Assembly: GCF_001998885.1 (NCBI RefSeq) | Contig: NZ_CP019609.1 | Location: 372,001 to 436,000, forward strand | Length of the DNA: 64,000 nt | Reading direction: 5' to 3' | Source of the DNA: Vagococcus penaei | GTDB taxonomy: Bacteria; Bacillota; Bacilli; Lactobacillales; Vagococcaceae | Shown here: positions 9,073 through 17,024 of the stretch, piece by piece | How positions within the stretch are numbered: the stretch's first letter is position 1 | How the letters are laid out: the number at the start of each line of letters is the position of its first letter | Translations under genes and position numbers: made by a program | Notes under the pieces: generated by a model | What the model was told of the DNA's origin: nothing | What the model saw: only the letters and a program-made list of their open reading frames with translations | Database searches by the model: none

Positions 9073-9843
9073 TTACATAAAATCAATCCACTTATCAAAC
9101 AACTCACGTGCCGAGAGACTCGTACTACCTTGAACATAACTTCTAAATAATTGAAATTCTTTCAAAGTTAACTTTTGAACTAACTGTATGAAGCGATTAC
9201 GTTGATCAATAATATAACTTCCTTCCCAACCTTTAAAAATTAGATGAGGATACTCTTCGTCTAGTGAATGTAATTCATGAGTAAAGAAAACAGTATACAG
9301 TTTGACCGTCTGCCAAACTCGTTTTTTGATTGTTGGATAAGTCAGTGGGACTGTTATCTCAAGATGATTAGAAAACGTTAAAAATGGCAAGTCACGTGCT
9401 CGAGACGTGACATTATCCAAATAAGTCAGGTTAATTAATGTGGTATTTTTTCGAACCCCTCCATCTGTCAACATAAATAACGTTCCGACTTTCATATATG
9501 GAAACTTACGAAATTTCCGATTATACAACAAATGAATAATCTTTCGAATTGAATTGTGATTAAGTGAGCATGTTTGATCAAACTCTTTTAATAAAACTTG
9601 ACTCGACTTATGCGTTAAAATCGGACAACCAACACGATTAATAATTAATGTTTGGTAGTCGGTTGCTATAGCGTTACTAGTCAAGTCAATCGCCATAATT
9701 GTATCGCCACTTAATACTGCACCGTTTTTTATGATAGCGCATTCAATTAGTGGCATCAAATTAAAATATTCCACAATATCACCATACAACACTCTTTGAT
9801 ACAAGTTTTCTTTTTCGACATCAGAATAACATTCTAGAATCAT
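9073..9843 (-). CDS. comK: ComK-like competence transcription factor
   Basis: A 256-residue protein that lines up by eye with Bacillus ComK along its core: DTIMAID near the N-terminus, then SLNHNSIRKIIHLLYNRKF (ComK: SYAGRKAGTYEVTKISHKP), VGTLFMLTDGGVRKNTTLIN (ComK: IFLFPTLSSTRPQCGWIS) and LTFSNHLEITVPLTY (ComK: VTFSNGKTMELPISY). It is longer than the 192-residue Bacillus protein at both ends. ComK activates DNA-uptake genes by binding AT-rich boxes. A good ribosome site (TAGGAGATG) precedes the ATG. It is divergent from a small sigma factor gene. Identity is inferred from pattern alignment, and residues known to contact DNA were not checked. Confidence 0.72.
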   Translation of the reverse strand: MILECYSDVEKENLYQRVLYGDIVEYFNLMPLIECAIIKNGAVLSGDTIMAIDLTSNAIATDYQTLIINRVGCPILTHKSSQVLLKEFDQTCSLNHNSIRKIIHLLYNRKFRKFPYMKVGTLFMLTDGGVRKNTTLINLTYLDNVTSRARDLPFLTFSNHLEITVPLTYPTIKKRVWQTVKLYTVFFTHELHSLDEEYPHLIFKGWEGSYIIDQRNRFIQLVQKLTLKEFQLFRSYVQGSTSLSARELFDKWIDFM

Positions 9844-10057
9844 TTATACATCTCCTAATATTGATTTTTTGATATTAATCAGATTAATAATTAAAAATAT
9901 CATAACATGTTTTATTTTGAATTTAAAGACATGTTATCGTTATTTTTTATGAATTATCAACACTTTTAGCGAATTATCGTCACGCTCAAATCTTCCCATT
10001 ATTCTAAACTATTCTCGACTGGCCGGTCAGACTATTTGTCTAAAGGAGACGATCCCC
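9844..10057. promoter_or_regulatory. Divergent control region between comK-like and sigma-factor genes
   Basis: The 214-base spacer holds a perfect 9-base inverted repeat, ATAACATGT (9902-9910) and ACATGTTAT (9929-9937), and three TTATC elements starting at 9934, 9954 and 9974, exactly 20 bases apart. The last two are extended to GAATTATC-N2-CAC. The plus-strand gene has ribosome site AAAGGAG. Clear -35/-10 boxes were not assigned, and paired ComK-type AAAA-N5-TTTT boxes were not found. Confidence 0.55.
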
Positions 10058-10600
10058 ATGTTGACAGAATCAGAACTAATTGAACACTATCATGTGTTAC
10101 TTTTAGGTGCTTTAAAACGTTGTCATATCAAGTGTCATCATCCGGAATTTGACGATTACTTACAAATTGCCCGGTTAATACTACTGGAAACTTATCGCGA
10201 ATTTAGTACCACGAATCAAGACACGTCAGGCTTTCATAATTTTGTCTACCAAAAAATTTATTGGCAACTAACTGATACCTTACGCAAGGAAGCCAGACGA
10301 ACTACCACACAAGATGTCATTGACCCCTATGTCATGGATTACACTGACCTCCCAACAACAATCATTGATGAAGAAGCGATTGCTGTTAGCGAGCTAATTA
10401 GTGCCCTTAGTCCCGATTTAACTAAGCATGAGCGTCGTTACTTAATTGAGACGTATATTAATGACCTAACAGTCAAACAGCTAGCAGAAAAATATCAAGT
10501 CAATCGGACTGCCGTTTACAAGTGGCGACGTGGTGTCGCAAAAAAATATTTGAATTATTTAGCAAAACAGGGTGTACAAAATGACGACGGATTTCGTTAA
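10058..10600 (+). CDS. Small sigma-70 family factor (ComX/SigH-like)
   Basis: A 180-residue RNA polymerase sigma factor. Region 2 is seen as FDDYLQIARLILLETYREF and FVYQKIYWQLTDTLRKEARR. Region 4 is the C-terminal helix-turn-helix LTVKQLAEKYQVNRTAVYKW. There is no region 1 or 3, as in alternative factors such as ComX/SigX and SigH. Placement opposite a ComK-like gene suggests competence or a stress/development switch, but the regulon is unknown. It probably heads an operon with the DUF1659 and DUF2922 genes, since no terminator separates them. Confidence 0.8.
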   Translation: MLTESELIEHYHVLLLGALKRCHIKCHHPEFDDYLQIARLILLETYREFSTTNQDTSGFHNFVYQKIYWQLTDTLRKEARRTTTQDVIDPYVMDYTDLPTTIIDEEAIAVSELISALSPDLTKHERRYLIETYINDLTVKQLAEKYQVNRTAVYKWRRGVAKKYLNYLAKQGVQNDDGFR

Positions 10601-10657
10601 TAATAGTGTAAGGCGCGCAACTTACAAAACTAAAAAACAGAAAAGGAAGTGACTCAG

Positions 10658-10867
10658 ATGGCTTCAACTTTCGCAGAGAAAAAAGTCCAACTAGTCTATG
10701 ACAACTTAAACGACGAGAAAAAGAGAAAACAAGCTTTTACTAACCTCACCGAGGAGGCGAGTGATGAAAACATTATCGCATTTGCTAAAATTATTGGCAG
10801 CTTGGCTACCGACGAAGAGCCTCTTAACAGTCTATTTGTCATTGAAAGTACGCATCATACATTATAA
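10658..10867 (+). CDS. DUF1659 family small protein
   Basis: A 69-residue protein: MASTFAEKKVQLVY at the start and a C-terminal half (ASDENIIAFAKIIGSLAT) resembling DUF1659. The ATG at 10658 is chosen over a GTG nine bases upstream because AAGGAAG sits at the right distance. DUF1659 proteins are often encoded next to DUF2922 proteins in Firmicutes, as here. No biochemical function is known to me. Confidence 0.7.
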   Translation: MASTFAEKKVQLVYDNLNDEKKRKQAFTNLTEEASDENIIAFAKIIGSLATDEEPLNSLFVIESTHHTL

Positions 10868-10887
10868 AAGAAAGCAGGTAGATAACG

Positions 10888-11100
10888 ATGAAAAAATTAA
10901 CGATGACTTTCCAGATGAGTAACGGTAAACAGACATCCTTAAAACCAGCTGTCGCAAAAGACGACCTAGCTGCAGATGATGTCAAAAAAGCGATGGGTGA
11001 AATTTGTACCTTAGATATCTTCAAGAAAAATGGTATCGAACTATACCGAGCACCAAAATCAGCACATTATACTGAAACAATTGTCACAGAAATTTTCTAA
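10888..11100 (+). CDS. DUF2922 family small protein
   Basis: A 70-residue protein beginning MKKLTMTFQMSNGKQTSLKP, with a central helix (LAADDVKKAMGEICTLDIF) and a C-terminal beta tail, the DUF2922 pattern. It follows the DUF1659 gene by 20 bases and ends before a strong terminator, closing the sigma-factor operon. Function unknown; pairing with DUF1659 suggests the two act together. Confidence 0.72.
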   Translation: MKKLTMTFQMSNGKQTSLKPAVAKDDLAADDVKKAMGEICTLDIFKKNGIELYRAPKSAHYTETIVTEIF

Positions 11101-11132
11101 TTTCTAACTTCATTGGTTTCCCATTAAACGAC

Positions 11133-11167
11133 AAACCTCTCAAGCTAAAAGCTTGAGAGGTTTTTTG
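11133..11167 (+). terminator. Rho-independent terminator of the sigma-factor operon
   Basis: AAACCTCTCAAGCT (11133-11146) pairs perfectly with AGCTTGAGAGGTTT (11150-11163), followed by TTTT. Confidence 0.93.
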
Positions 11168-11197
11168 TCCCTAAAACAAGTTAAAAAATGAAAATAT

Positions 11198-11226
11198 TAG
11201 TCAGAATGACTGGGCTAGTATATAAT
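11198..11226 (+). promoter_or_regulatory. Promoter of the orphan gene at 11259
   Basis: TAGTCA (-35, 4 of 6 consensus) at 11198-11203, a 17-base spacer, and a perfect TATAAT at 11221-11226, about 30 bases before the ATG. Confidence 0.6.
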
Positions 11227-11258
11227 AAAAGCAACTATAGAAAAAAGGTAGATTGATT

Positions 11259-11603
11259 ATGACAACAGAAAAAAACTATATTAGTATCAAAACAAGCAAA
11301 ACCAATGGTAAAAAAACTTTAATTATTAATAAAATATATGCCTTACCCAACCAAGCAGATGTCTTCGACTTAGTCACTGACCATCTAAAACTAGTCGGTT
11401 GTGTCGTTTTCTCAGAAAAAGGTGATTTATTACTTGATATTCGCCCAGAAGTAATTGATCATTTTAACTTTCAGCTAACTGAATTGCTAACAACGTATTT
11501 TGATTTAGCAAATGACACTATTTCTAATGGACAACCAGAATTTATTGCATTACATGAAAACAGTCGCATCGATGATATTTTTGAAGTTTTATTACAACAC
11601 TAA
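11259..11603 (+). CDS. Unrecognised 114-residue protein
   Basis: I do not recognise the family. The ATG at 11259 has ribosome site AAAGGTAG; an in-frame TTG at 11253 is less likely. The protein looks soluble and mixed alpha/beta, slightly acidic, with no membrane segment or signal peptide. It starts with alternating strand-like residues (YISIKTSKTNGKKTLIIN) and ends in an acidic helix (SRIDDIFEVLLQH). It has its own promoter and terminator, so it is a single-gene unit and likely a real protein. Confidence 0.65.
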   Translation: MTTEKNYISIKTSKTNGKKTLIINKIYALPNQADVFDLVTDHLKLVGCVVFSEKGDLLLDIRPEVIDHFNFQLTELLTTYFDLANDTISNGQPEFIALHENSRIDDIFEVLLQH

Positions 11604-11606
11604 AAC

Positions 11607-11643
11607 AAAAAGCTAGGACTAATTTTTATAGTCCTAGCTTTTT
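11607..11643 (+). terminator. Rho-independent terminator
   Basis: AAAAAGCTAGGACTA (11607-11621) pairs with TAGTCCTAGCTTTTT (11629-11643), which provides the T run for the gene ending at 11603. Confidence 0.92.
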
Positions 11644-12112
11644 GACGAATGAATATACTAAAACATATATTCCCCTTCCCATTTCATAGACGAACGAGCA
11701 TCCCCTGTTTGTAAACTATCACTTAAAAGACTTTAAATGATAGTATCCCCCGATACATAATTAACACTACGTTATACAAACATCTACGATAACATTTAAG
11801 ATATGTTATTGAATAATTAAATTATAACTCGAAATGTTGATTAAATCAATAACAAAATGTATTTTTTTGTGAACAAGGTTTTAAATAACTAATTAATTTA
11901 ATATTATATTCGTTATTTAAATACCATATGGAAATATAAAACTACACAAAACATACTATATTAGTCAATAAAATAATAATAACACACTTTATATGAAAAT
12001 GTATTTTTACAATAAAATAACCCACTATTATCACAATAAAATCTGATTTTTGTATAAGAAAATTACAAAAAATCAATAAGTCAAAATGATTACTTTGACT
12101 TATTGATTTTGT
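11644..12112. other. AT-rich gene-free region before the capsule locus
   Basis: No open frame with a ribosome site on either strand. An imperfect hairpin TATCACTTAAA/TTTAAATGATA lies near 11718-11743. The remainder is strongly AT-rich and without visible repeats, and it ends in the tagD terminator. It marks the junction between the sigma-factor/orphan genes and the capsule operon. Confidence 0.5.
12070..12109 (-). terminator. Terminator of tagD and the capsule operon
   Basis: AAATCAATAAGTCAAA (12070-12085) pairs perfectly with TTTGACTTATTGATTT (12094-12109). It lies directly after the tagD stop on the minus strand, where TTTTGTAATT follows. Confidence 0.88.
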
Positions 12113-12523
12113 TTATTTTTTTACCATATTTTTTGTATGTAAATCTTTTTTAATTTGACTCGTTGAGATTTCTGGTGTTCGTTCTAGATAAACGACTTCA
12201 GCACCAGTTTCTTTAACAAAATCAAATTTACCTTTCCAGTCGTCCCCCATCACAAAGACATCGACTTTAAACTCATCAATGTCAGTAATTTTTTGTGTCC
12301 AACCTTCTTCAGGAATTACTAAGTCAACATAACGAATGGCTTCAAGCAACATTTTACGTTTTTCATAATCGAAATAACATTTCTTTTGCTTTTCGTTCCA
12401 GTTAAACTCATCTGTCGATAGAGCAACGATAAGGTAGTCTCCTTGCTCTTTTGCACGACGTAGTAGGTTAATATGACCATAGTGCAACAAATCAAATGTA
12501 CCGTATGTAATTACTTTTCTCAT
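12113..12523 (-). CDS. tagD: TagD, glycerol-3-phosphate cytidylyltransferase
   Basis: Makes CDP-glycerol from CTP and glycerol-3-phosphate, the donor for WTA linkage and poly(glycerol-phosphate) chains. The 136 residues have the nucleotidyltransferase motif TYGTFDLLHYGHINLLRRAK and the C-terminal RTPEISTSQIK (family RTxGISTT). A GAGGTGAAG ribosome site precedes the ATG. It is the last gene after the capsule flippase, 63 bases downstream, and is separated from the other WTA genes by the whole capsule locus. Confidence 0.94.
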   Translation of the reverse strand: MRKVITYGTFDLLHYGHINLLRRAKEQGDYLIVALSTDEFNWNEKQKKCYFDYEKRKMLLEAIRYVDLVIPEEGWTQKITDIDEFKVDVFVMGDDWKGKFDFVKETGAEVVYLERTPEISTSQIKKDLHTKNMVKK

Positions 12524-12586
12524 GTCTTCACCTCTAATTGATATATTTCTAGGTTAGCATAGATTGGTGGGAAAGGGAACTAGGGA

Positions 12587-13999
12587 TTATTTAACTATAT
12601 ACCTCTTTCTCAGGTTATCAAAAATTAATAATACATATTTTTTATTGTTTAGCATAATAAATAAGAATAAAATAAATTCGCTAAAATACATTATAATATT
12701 ATTTTTAAAAATACAAAGTACTAGCCATTGTAATAAAACTATTACATTATTAAGTAAAAAAATTTTTAAATTAATATCTATTTTTATATATCTTTTTGTA
12801 TCTTTTAACCTTAAAACAAACATACCTAAGAAACTCAATAAAGTTCCAATACCTGCCCCACTTATCCCTAAAAGTGGTATTAGCAACAAGTTACTACTTA
12901 AAGTTAAAAAAGCACCAAAAATTGAGGATATTAAGACACCTTTTGTATTCATTGAAGCAGTATAAACAGAACCAACAAATCCTGATAAGCTAGAATACAA
13001 TGAAGCAATCAATAACACAGGTACTAATTGCCAACTTGCATAATAATCTTGAGAAACTAATATATATACTAAAAATTTTGTAAACACTATTATACCTGAA
13101 CTCACTATAAATAGTATACTTGAATAAAAATTAAAAGTCTTAGAATAATATAAACTATTATCAGAAGAACTAACTTCTTCCATTGAAGAAAGTTGCCAAG
13201 CTTGAGCGAAAATACTTGTTATCATTGTTAATAAGGAAGGAATCTTGTTTGCAACTGCAAATAATCCGTTAAACGTAGCACCTAAATAATAAACTATAAA
13301 AAATCTTGTAGAGCCATTTATTAACCACCACATTATCATATTAGGTGTTAAAGGAATTGAGTATTTAAACATTTCTAAAATTAATTTTCTAGAGACTATG
13401 TTTTTAATTGATACTTTATTTTTTCTTAAATCTTTATTTACAAAATATAAATATACAATTGATACCATATTAGCAAATACTATTGATAATATAACACCAT
13501 ATATACCTAATTTGAATTTAATTAATAAAACCAGGTTAAAAATAAGAATGACTACTGACATTATAATACCATTTGCAGCAAAATTTTTAATCTTATCTAC
13601 GGATCTAGTATACTGATCCAATTGTATTTGGAAAATTTGTAAGGCCATCAATAAAATTACCAAACTCCACAAATAATTGGATTGTAAAATAAACCAAATA
13701 AACAAAGGTAAAATAAAAATACTCGTCATAACAGTAATAACAAATAAACCATTATAATATATCGAAAACCTCTTTGTATAATCATCTTTTATAAATCTCA
13801 AAGTAGCATCTGATATATTTAAAGAAACAATTGGAATAAACAAACTTATTATAGTAAATAATAAATCAATTTTACCAAATTCAGTTGTTGTTAAATAATA
13901 TGTTTGTAATGGTACTAAAAAAAAGTTTATGAATCTACTACCAAAGTTCCCAATTGCAAAAATAACAGTATTCCCAAGTAACTTTTTATATCTATTCAC
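12587..13999 (-). CDS. Wzx-type polysaccharide flippase
   Basis: A 470-residue protein with about twelve to fourteen hydrophobic segments, of the MOP/oligosaccharidyl-lipid flippase superfamily (N-terminal LLGNTVIFAIGNFGSRFINF is typical of Wzx). It would move the undecaprenyl-linked repeat unit to the outer face for polymerisation by Wzy. Codons are strongly AT-rich, as in the neighbouring glycosyltransferases. Its start overlaps the pyruvyltransferase end by 8 bases. Confidence 0.88.
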   Translation of the reverse strand: MNRYKKLLGNTVIFAIGNFGSRFINFFLVPLQTYYLTTTEFGKIDLLFTIISLFIPIVSLNISDATLRFIKDDYTKRFSIYYNGLFVITVMTSIFILPLFIWFILQSNYLWSLVILLMALQIFQIQLDQYTRSVDKIKNFAANGIIMSVVILIFNLVLLIKFKLGIYGVILSIVFANMVSIVYLYFVNKDLRKNKVSIKNIVSRKLILEMFKYSIPLTPNMIMWWLINGSTRFFIVYYLGATFNGLFAVANKIPSLLTMITSIFAQAWQLSSMEEVSSSDNSLYYSKTFNFYSSILFIVSSGIIVFTKFLVYILVSQDYYASWQLVPVLLIASLYSSLSGFVGSVYTASMNTKGVLISSIFGAFLTLSSNLLLIPLLGISGAGIGTLLSFLGMFVLRLKDTKRYIKIDINLKIFLLNNVIVLLQWLVLCIFKNNIIMYFSEFILFLFIMLNNKKYVLLIFDNLRKRYIVK

Positions 14000-14714
14000 A
14001 ATTATTCACAACCCTGTTAGTTTCTATCTTTCTGATTAAATTTTCAAATTCTAAAAGGTGTTGTTCTGAATTATTACTTTTATTTGAAATAAAGAAAGTA
14101 TCCGATAATATATCTGATAGAATTCTCTGTTTATTAATTTCTAAATCACTATAATTATTAATATTACCCTTATAACCAATATCAGTCAAAAAATTGTTAG
14201 TTTTATTAGAGTAAGATATGGGATAAAAGGGGATCCCATATACGTCTGATATAATTAGAGAATGAAATCTTATCCCTATAATCCTATCACAAGATACAAA
14301 ATTATTTAAAAAATTAATTTCATCATTTAAATATGGAACTATTTCAATTTCATTTGCATGTTTAGCATATTTTTTGATATAAAAAGCCGACACTAAATCA
14401 TTTTCATTTTCAGAGTCAAATGAGAATAACTTTACTTTAGCCCCTCTTTTTTCAATAACATTATCGCATATATCTGCTAATACTCTATAAGATGCAATAT
14501 TACTATCGCCTTTTATTGGTGATCTGTACGCTGAGATACCTAATATATATTTTTCATTGTTTGAATTAACCTTTTCCACATTTTCTAATATATAAGGTGT
14601 TTTTGCTATGTTATAAACAAAGTCATCAATTAAAAAACATGATTTTAGATTGAGATGACTTATTAATTTATAAGAATAATCATCTCTGACAGTAATTAAG
14701 TCATTTATTTTCAT
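13992..14714 (-). pseudogene. Polysaccharide pyruvyl transferase family, C-terminal part of a frameshifted gene
   Basis: The 240 residues from an internal ATG cover the C-terminal two thirds of a pyruvyl transferase: NDLITVRDDYSYK, ILGISAYRSPIKGD and the signature GIRFHSLIISDVYGIPFYPI. In the intact family the frame continues from the fragment at 14723-15094. One additional A in the A7 run at 14729-14735 (minus-strand reading) would join the two into a 367-residue protein (…GKKILESEMKINDL…). The enzyme would add pyruvate ketals to capsule sugars. It may still be made as a separate polypeptide, but that would probably be inactive. Confidence 0.8.
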
Positions 14715-14722
14715 TTCACTCT

Positions 14723-15094
14723 CTAAAATTTTTTTCCAATCTTATGCTCTATTATCGGAAAATTAACTCCCATAGTCGCAACATAAATCTTTTCTTTTTT
14801 TAACTTTTTTAAAAGTCTAATTCTTTTCAAACGAAACAATTTGCCCATAATAGAATTTAGGTTATTAAATAATGAACCACCTATTGTTAGATATATAGAT
14901 AAATCTTTTAACTTAGATTCAAATTCATTTTCATTATATATATATATATTATCATAATCCTTAAATTTTTCTCTAACAATGCTCCTATCAGAAAAAATAA
15001 AAAAATTATGATCTTGAAAATTTTTGACTAAAGTAATAATCATTAAATCATCACCTATATTGTTATCTAAGTATGCCGATATACAAATATTCAC
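14723..15094 (-). pseudogene. Polysaccharide pyruvyl transferase family, N-terminal part of a frameshifted gene
   Basis: The 123 residues begin at a GTG whose G overlaps the upstream stop (TAGTG) and that has ribosome site GGAGAAAA. MNICISAYLDNNIGDDLMI and the LTIGGSLFNN stretch are the N-terminal half of the pyruvyl transferase fold. The frame stops at TAG right after the A7 run, while the next frame continues with family sequence. See the companion part at 13992-14714. Confidence 0.8.
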
Positions 15095-16029
15095 TAATTT
15101 TCTCCTTTATTATTATCTAAAGGTATTAATTCCTCAATAACCTTAGAAATTATTTTATCGTCAATCTTGTTATCAAACTTTCTTGAAAATAAATGACCGT
15201 GCAGTCTTGCTTTTTTTAATGTTTCATAGTCTTTTAATTTCCATACATATGGAGTTCCATCCCACCAATTAATGTATCTTAAATTACCTTGGAATTCTGT
15301 TTCTTTATTAATCATACTAACATTATAATAAATTGTATCTTCAAGTTTTTCTTTTATTATTACTGAAGGCATGAATAATTCATCCACAAGAAAACCATTG
15401 TTAAATTTTTGATATATCCATTCTTCATTTTTTAACAATTTCAATGCAAAGCTATGATTTAAAGAAACCCAATTAGAACCAAATCCCAAATACCTATCTT
15501 TTAATCTAGACTTAGTTACCATGACGGACAATTTATTTACCTTATGAAAAAAAAATTTTTTTATTTTCGAAGTTAATGTCTGATGAGATCTAAAATATTT
15601 AGTACCAAAATATTTTTTAGTTCTATTATTTAAGCTTTTTTTATCCACATCCTTAGAAAATGTAATAAATATTTTATTTTCATTCTTTTCAAAAAAATTA
15701 TGAATAACTTCTTGTGAACATAATGGCAAGTCTAAACCCGACAAATAATGGTAGTAGTAGTATTCCCCGAAAATCGACTCTTTTATAAGATTTAATTGAG
15801 CTTGAACTTGACTATATGAACCCCAATAAATAGGTATTCTATCCAAAAATGTTACCTTAGAAAATTTTGTATAAATGGATAGATTTTTATCTATTTCATT
15901 TGACTTAGAGTCAATTAAAATAAATATATCATTTTTACTGCTATCTAATAAACCTACTAATAATTTTAATTGCTCTTGATTACGGTCAGCAATTATTAAA
16001 TATGCATGTTTTTTTATAATGTTATTCAT
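15094..16029 (-). CDS. Glycosyltransferase, core-2/I-branching beta-1,6-GlcNAc transferase family (GT14)
   Basis: A 311-residue enzyme carrying the family motif YYHYLSGLDLPL (about residue 90), preceded by an N-terminal HAYLIIADRNQEQL stretch and followed by GSNWVSL and VDELFMPSV. Bacterial members of this family add a hexose or GlcNAc to polysaccharide repeat units in the cytoplasm. The ATG at 16029 (MNNIIKKHAYLI) is chosen since the open frame further upstream lies inside the preceding gene. The gap to that gene is 2 bases. Confidence 0.83.
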   Translation of the reverse strand: MNNIIKKHAYLIIADRNQEQLKLLVGLLDSSKNDIFILIDSKSNEIDKNLSIYTKFSKVTFLDRIPIYWGSYSQVQAQLNLIKESIFGEYYYYHYLSGLDLPLCSQEVIHNFFEKNENKIFITFSKDVDKKSLNNRTKKYFGTKYFRSHQTLTSKIKKFFFHKVNKLSVMVTKSRLKDRYLGFGSNWVSLNHSFALKLLKNEEWIYQKFNNGFLVDELFMPSVIIKEKLEDTIYYNVSMINKETEFQGNLRYINWWDGTPYVWKLKDYETLKKARLHGHLFSRKFDNKIDDKIISKVIEELIPLDNNKGEN

Positions 16030-16031
16030 TT

Positions 16032-17024
16032 TTAAGCTCTCATTTCTTTTATAGCTTTTTCTACTCGCATACAAAAATAAAATAAGTGGAAACATTCTTT
16101 TTTCAAAATAATTTTATAAAAAATTATTCTTAGGCTAGTAGGTTTAGACTTTTTTAATAACTCGTTATATACTTTATTATTTTTTTCATTTATTAAAAAT
16201 TTTTTAAAATCCCAGTAGCTATTTGATATAGCATAAAGTTTTAAACTAACAAACAGATAATTAAAATGTATATTTAAAACTTTTTGAAAATTATTTTTTT
16301 TATCATTATCAAAAGTTATAGTATTTTTAATCTGATTGTACATTAAATAATAAATATACAAATTATTTAAATTATATATTGAGCTTAAAGAATTAGATAC
16401 ATTATTTACTCTGTAATTATACAAACTGTCAGGAATAATTACTATTTTTTTTATATTTTTAAAATAATCTAAGTTAAATAAAAGATCTTCCCCTAGAGAT
16501 ATTTTTTCATCAAACATATTTTTAATAAGTTCTTTTTTATAAATTTTATTCCACGGACTATTCAACAAATTATTTTCATAAAGTGTCCCAAATATCTGAT
16601 AAAACTGAGTGTTTGTTAGTATTTTTTCTTCATCTAAATAGATTTTTTCTTGTTTCATACCTTCATATGATATATTATATCCACAAATTACTAAGTCAGC
16701 ATGATGAGTAACAATATACTTATACATAATATCTAAATAATTTTTCTCTATACTATCGTCAGAATCAATAAATACTATATACTTTCCATTAGCTTGTAAA
16801 AGACCATAATTTCTAGTACTTGATACCCCAGAATTATTTTTATAAAAATATTTAATATTTTTATAGTTATCTATAAATTCCTGACATATCTTTTTCGAAT
16901 CATCATTAGATCCATCGTCTACTAAAATCAATTCAAAATCTTGAAAGCTCTGTTTAACTATGCTGTTAATACAAGTTTTTAATGTGCTCTCAGAATTAAA
17001 AATTGGAACAATAACTGAAATCAT
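16032..17024 (-). CDS. Family 2 glycosyltransferase
   Basis: A 330-residue GT-A fold enzyme. MISVIVPIFNSESTLKTCI is the classic N-terminal strand, VDDGSNDDSKK binds the nucleotide, and FIDSDDSI gives the DxD-like metal site (about residue 92). LGEDLLFNLDYFK follows, as in capsule GT2 enzymes. It transfers one sugar of the repeat unit; the specificity cannot be read. It overlaps the wzy stop by 4 bases. Confidence 0.9.
   Translation of the reverse strand: MISVIVPIFNSESTLKTCINSIVKQSFQDFELILVDDGSNDDSKKICQEFIDNYKNIKYFYKNNSGVSSTRNYGLLQANGKYIVFIDSDDSIEKNYLDIMYKYIVTHHADLVICGYNISYEGMKQEKIYLDEEKILTNTQFYQIFGTLYENNLLNSPWNKIYKKELIKNMFDEKISLGEDLLFNLDYFKNIKKIVIIPDSLYNYRVNNVSNSLSSIYNLNNLYIYYLMYNQIKNTITFDNDKKNNFQKVLNIHFNYLFVSLKLYAISNSYWDFKKFLINEKNNKVYNELLKKSKPTSLRIIFYKIILKKECFHLFYFCMRVEKAIKEMRA

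Noticed and set aside
9844-10057. ComK boxes (paired AAAA-N5-TTTT) in the divergent spacer
   Set aside because: A- and T-runs are present but none with the required internal and inter-box spacing.
11644-12112. Riboswitch or small RNA in the AT-rich spacer
   Set aside because: Only one imperfect hairpin is visible, with no promoter, conserved-looking aptamer or terminator other than that of tagD.
12564-12993. Open frames on the plus strand inside the flippase gene
   Set aside because: They lie antisense to a clear Wzx coding region, lack ribosome sites and have low-complexity Leu/Ile/Lys/Asn composition expected from AT-rich antisense frames.
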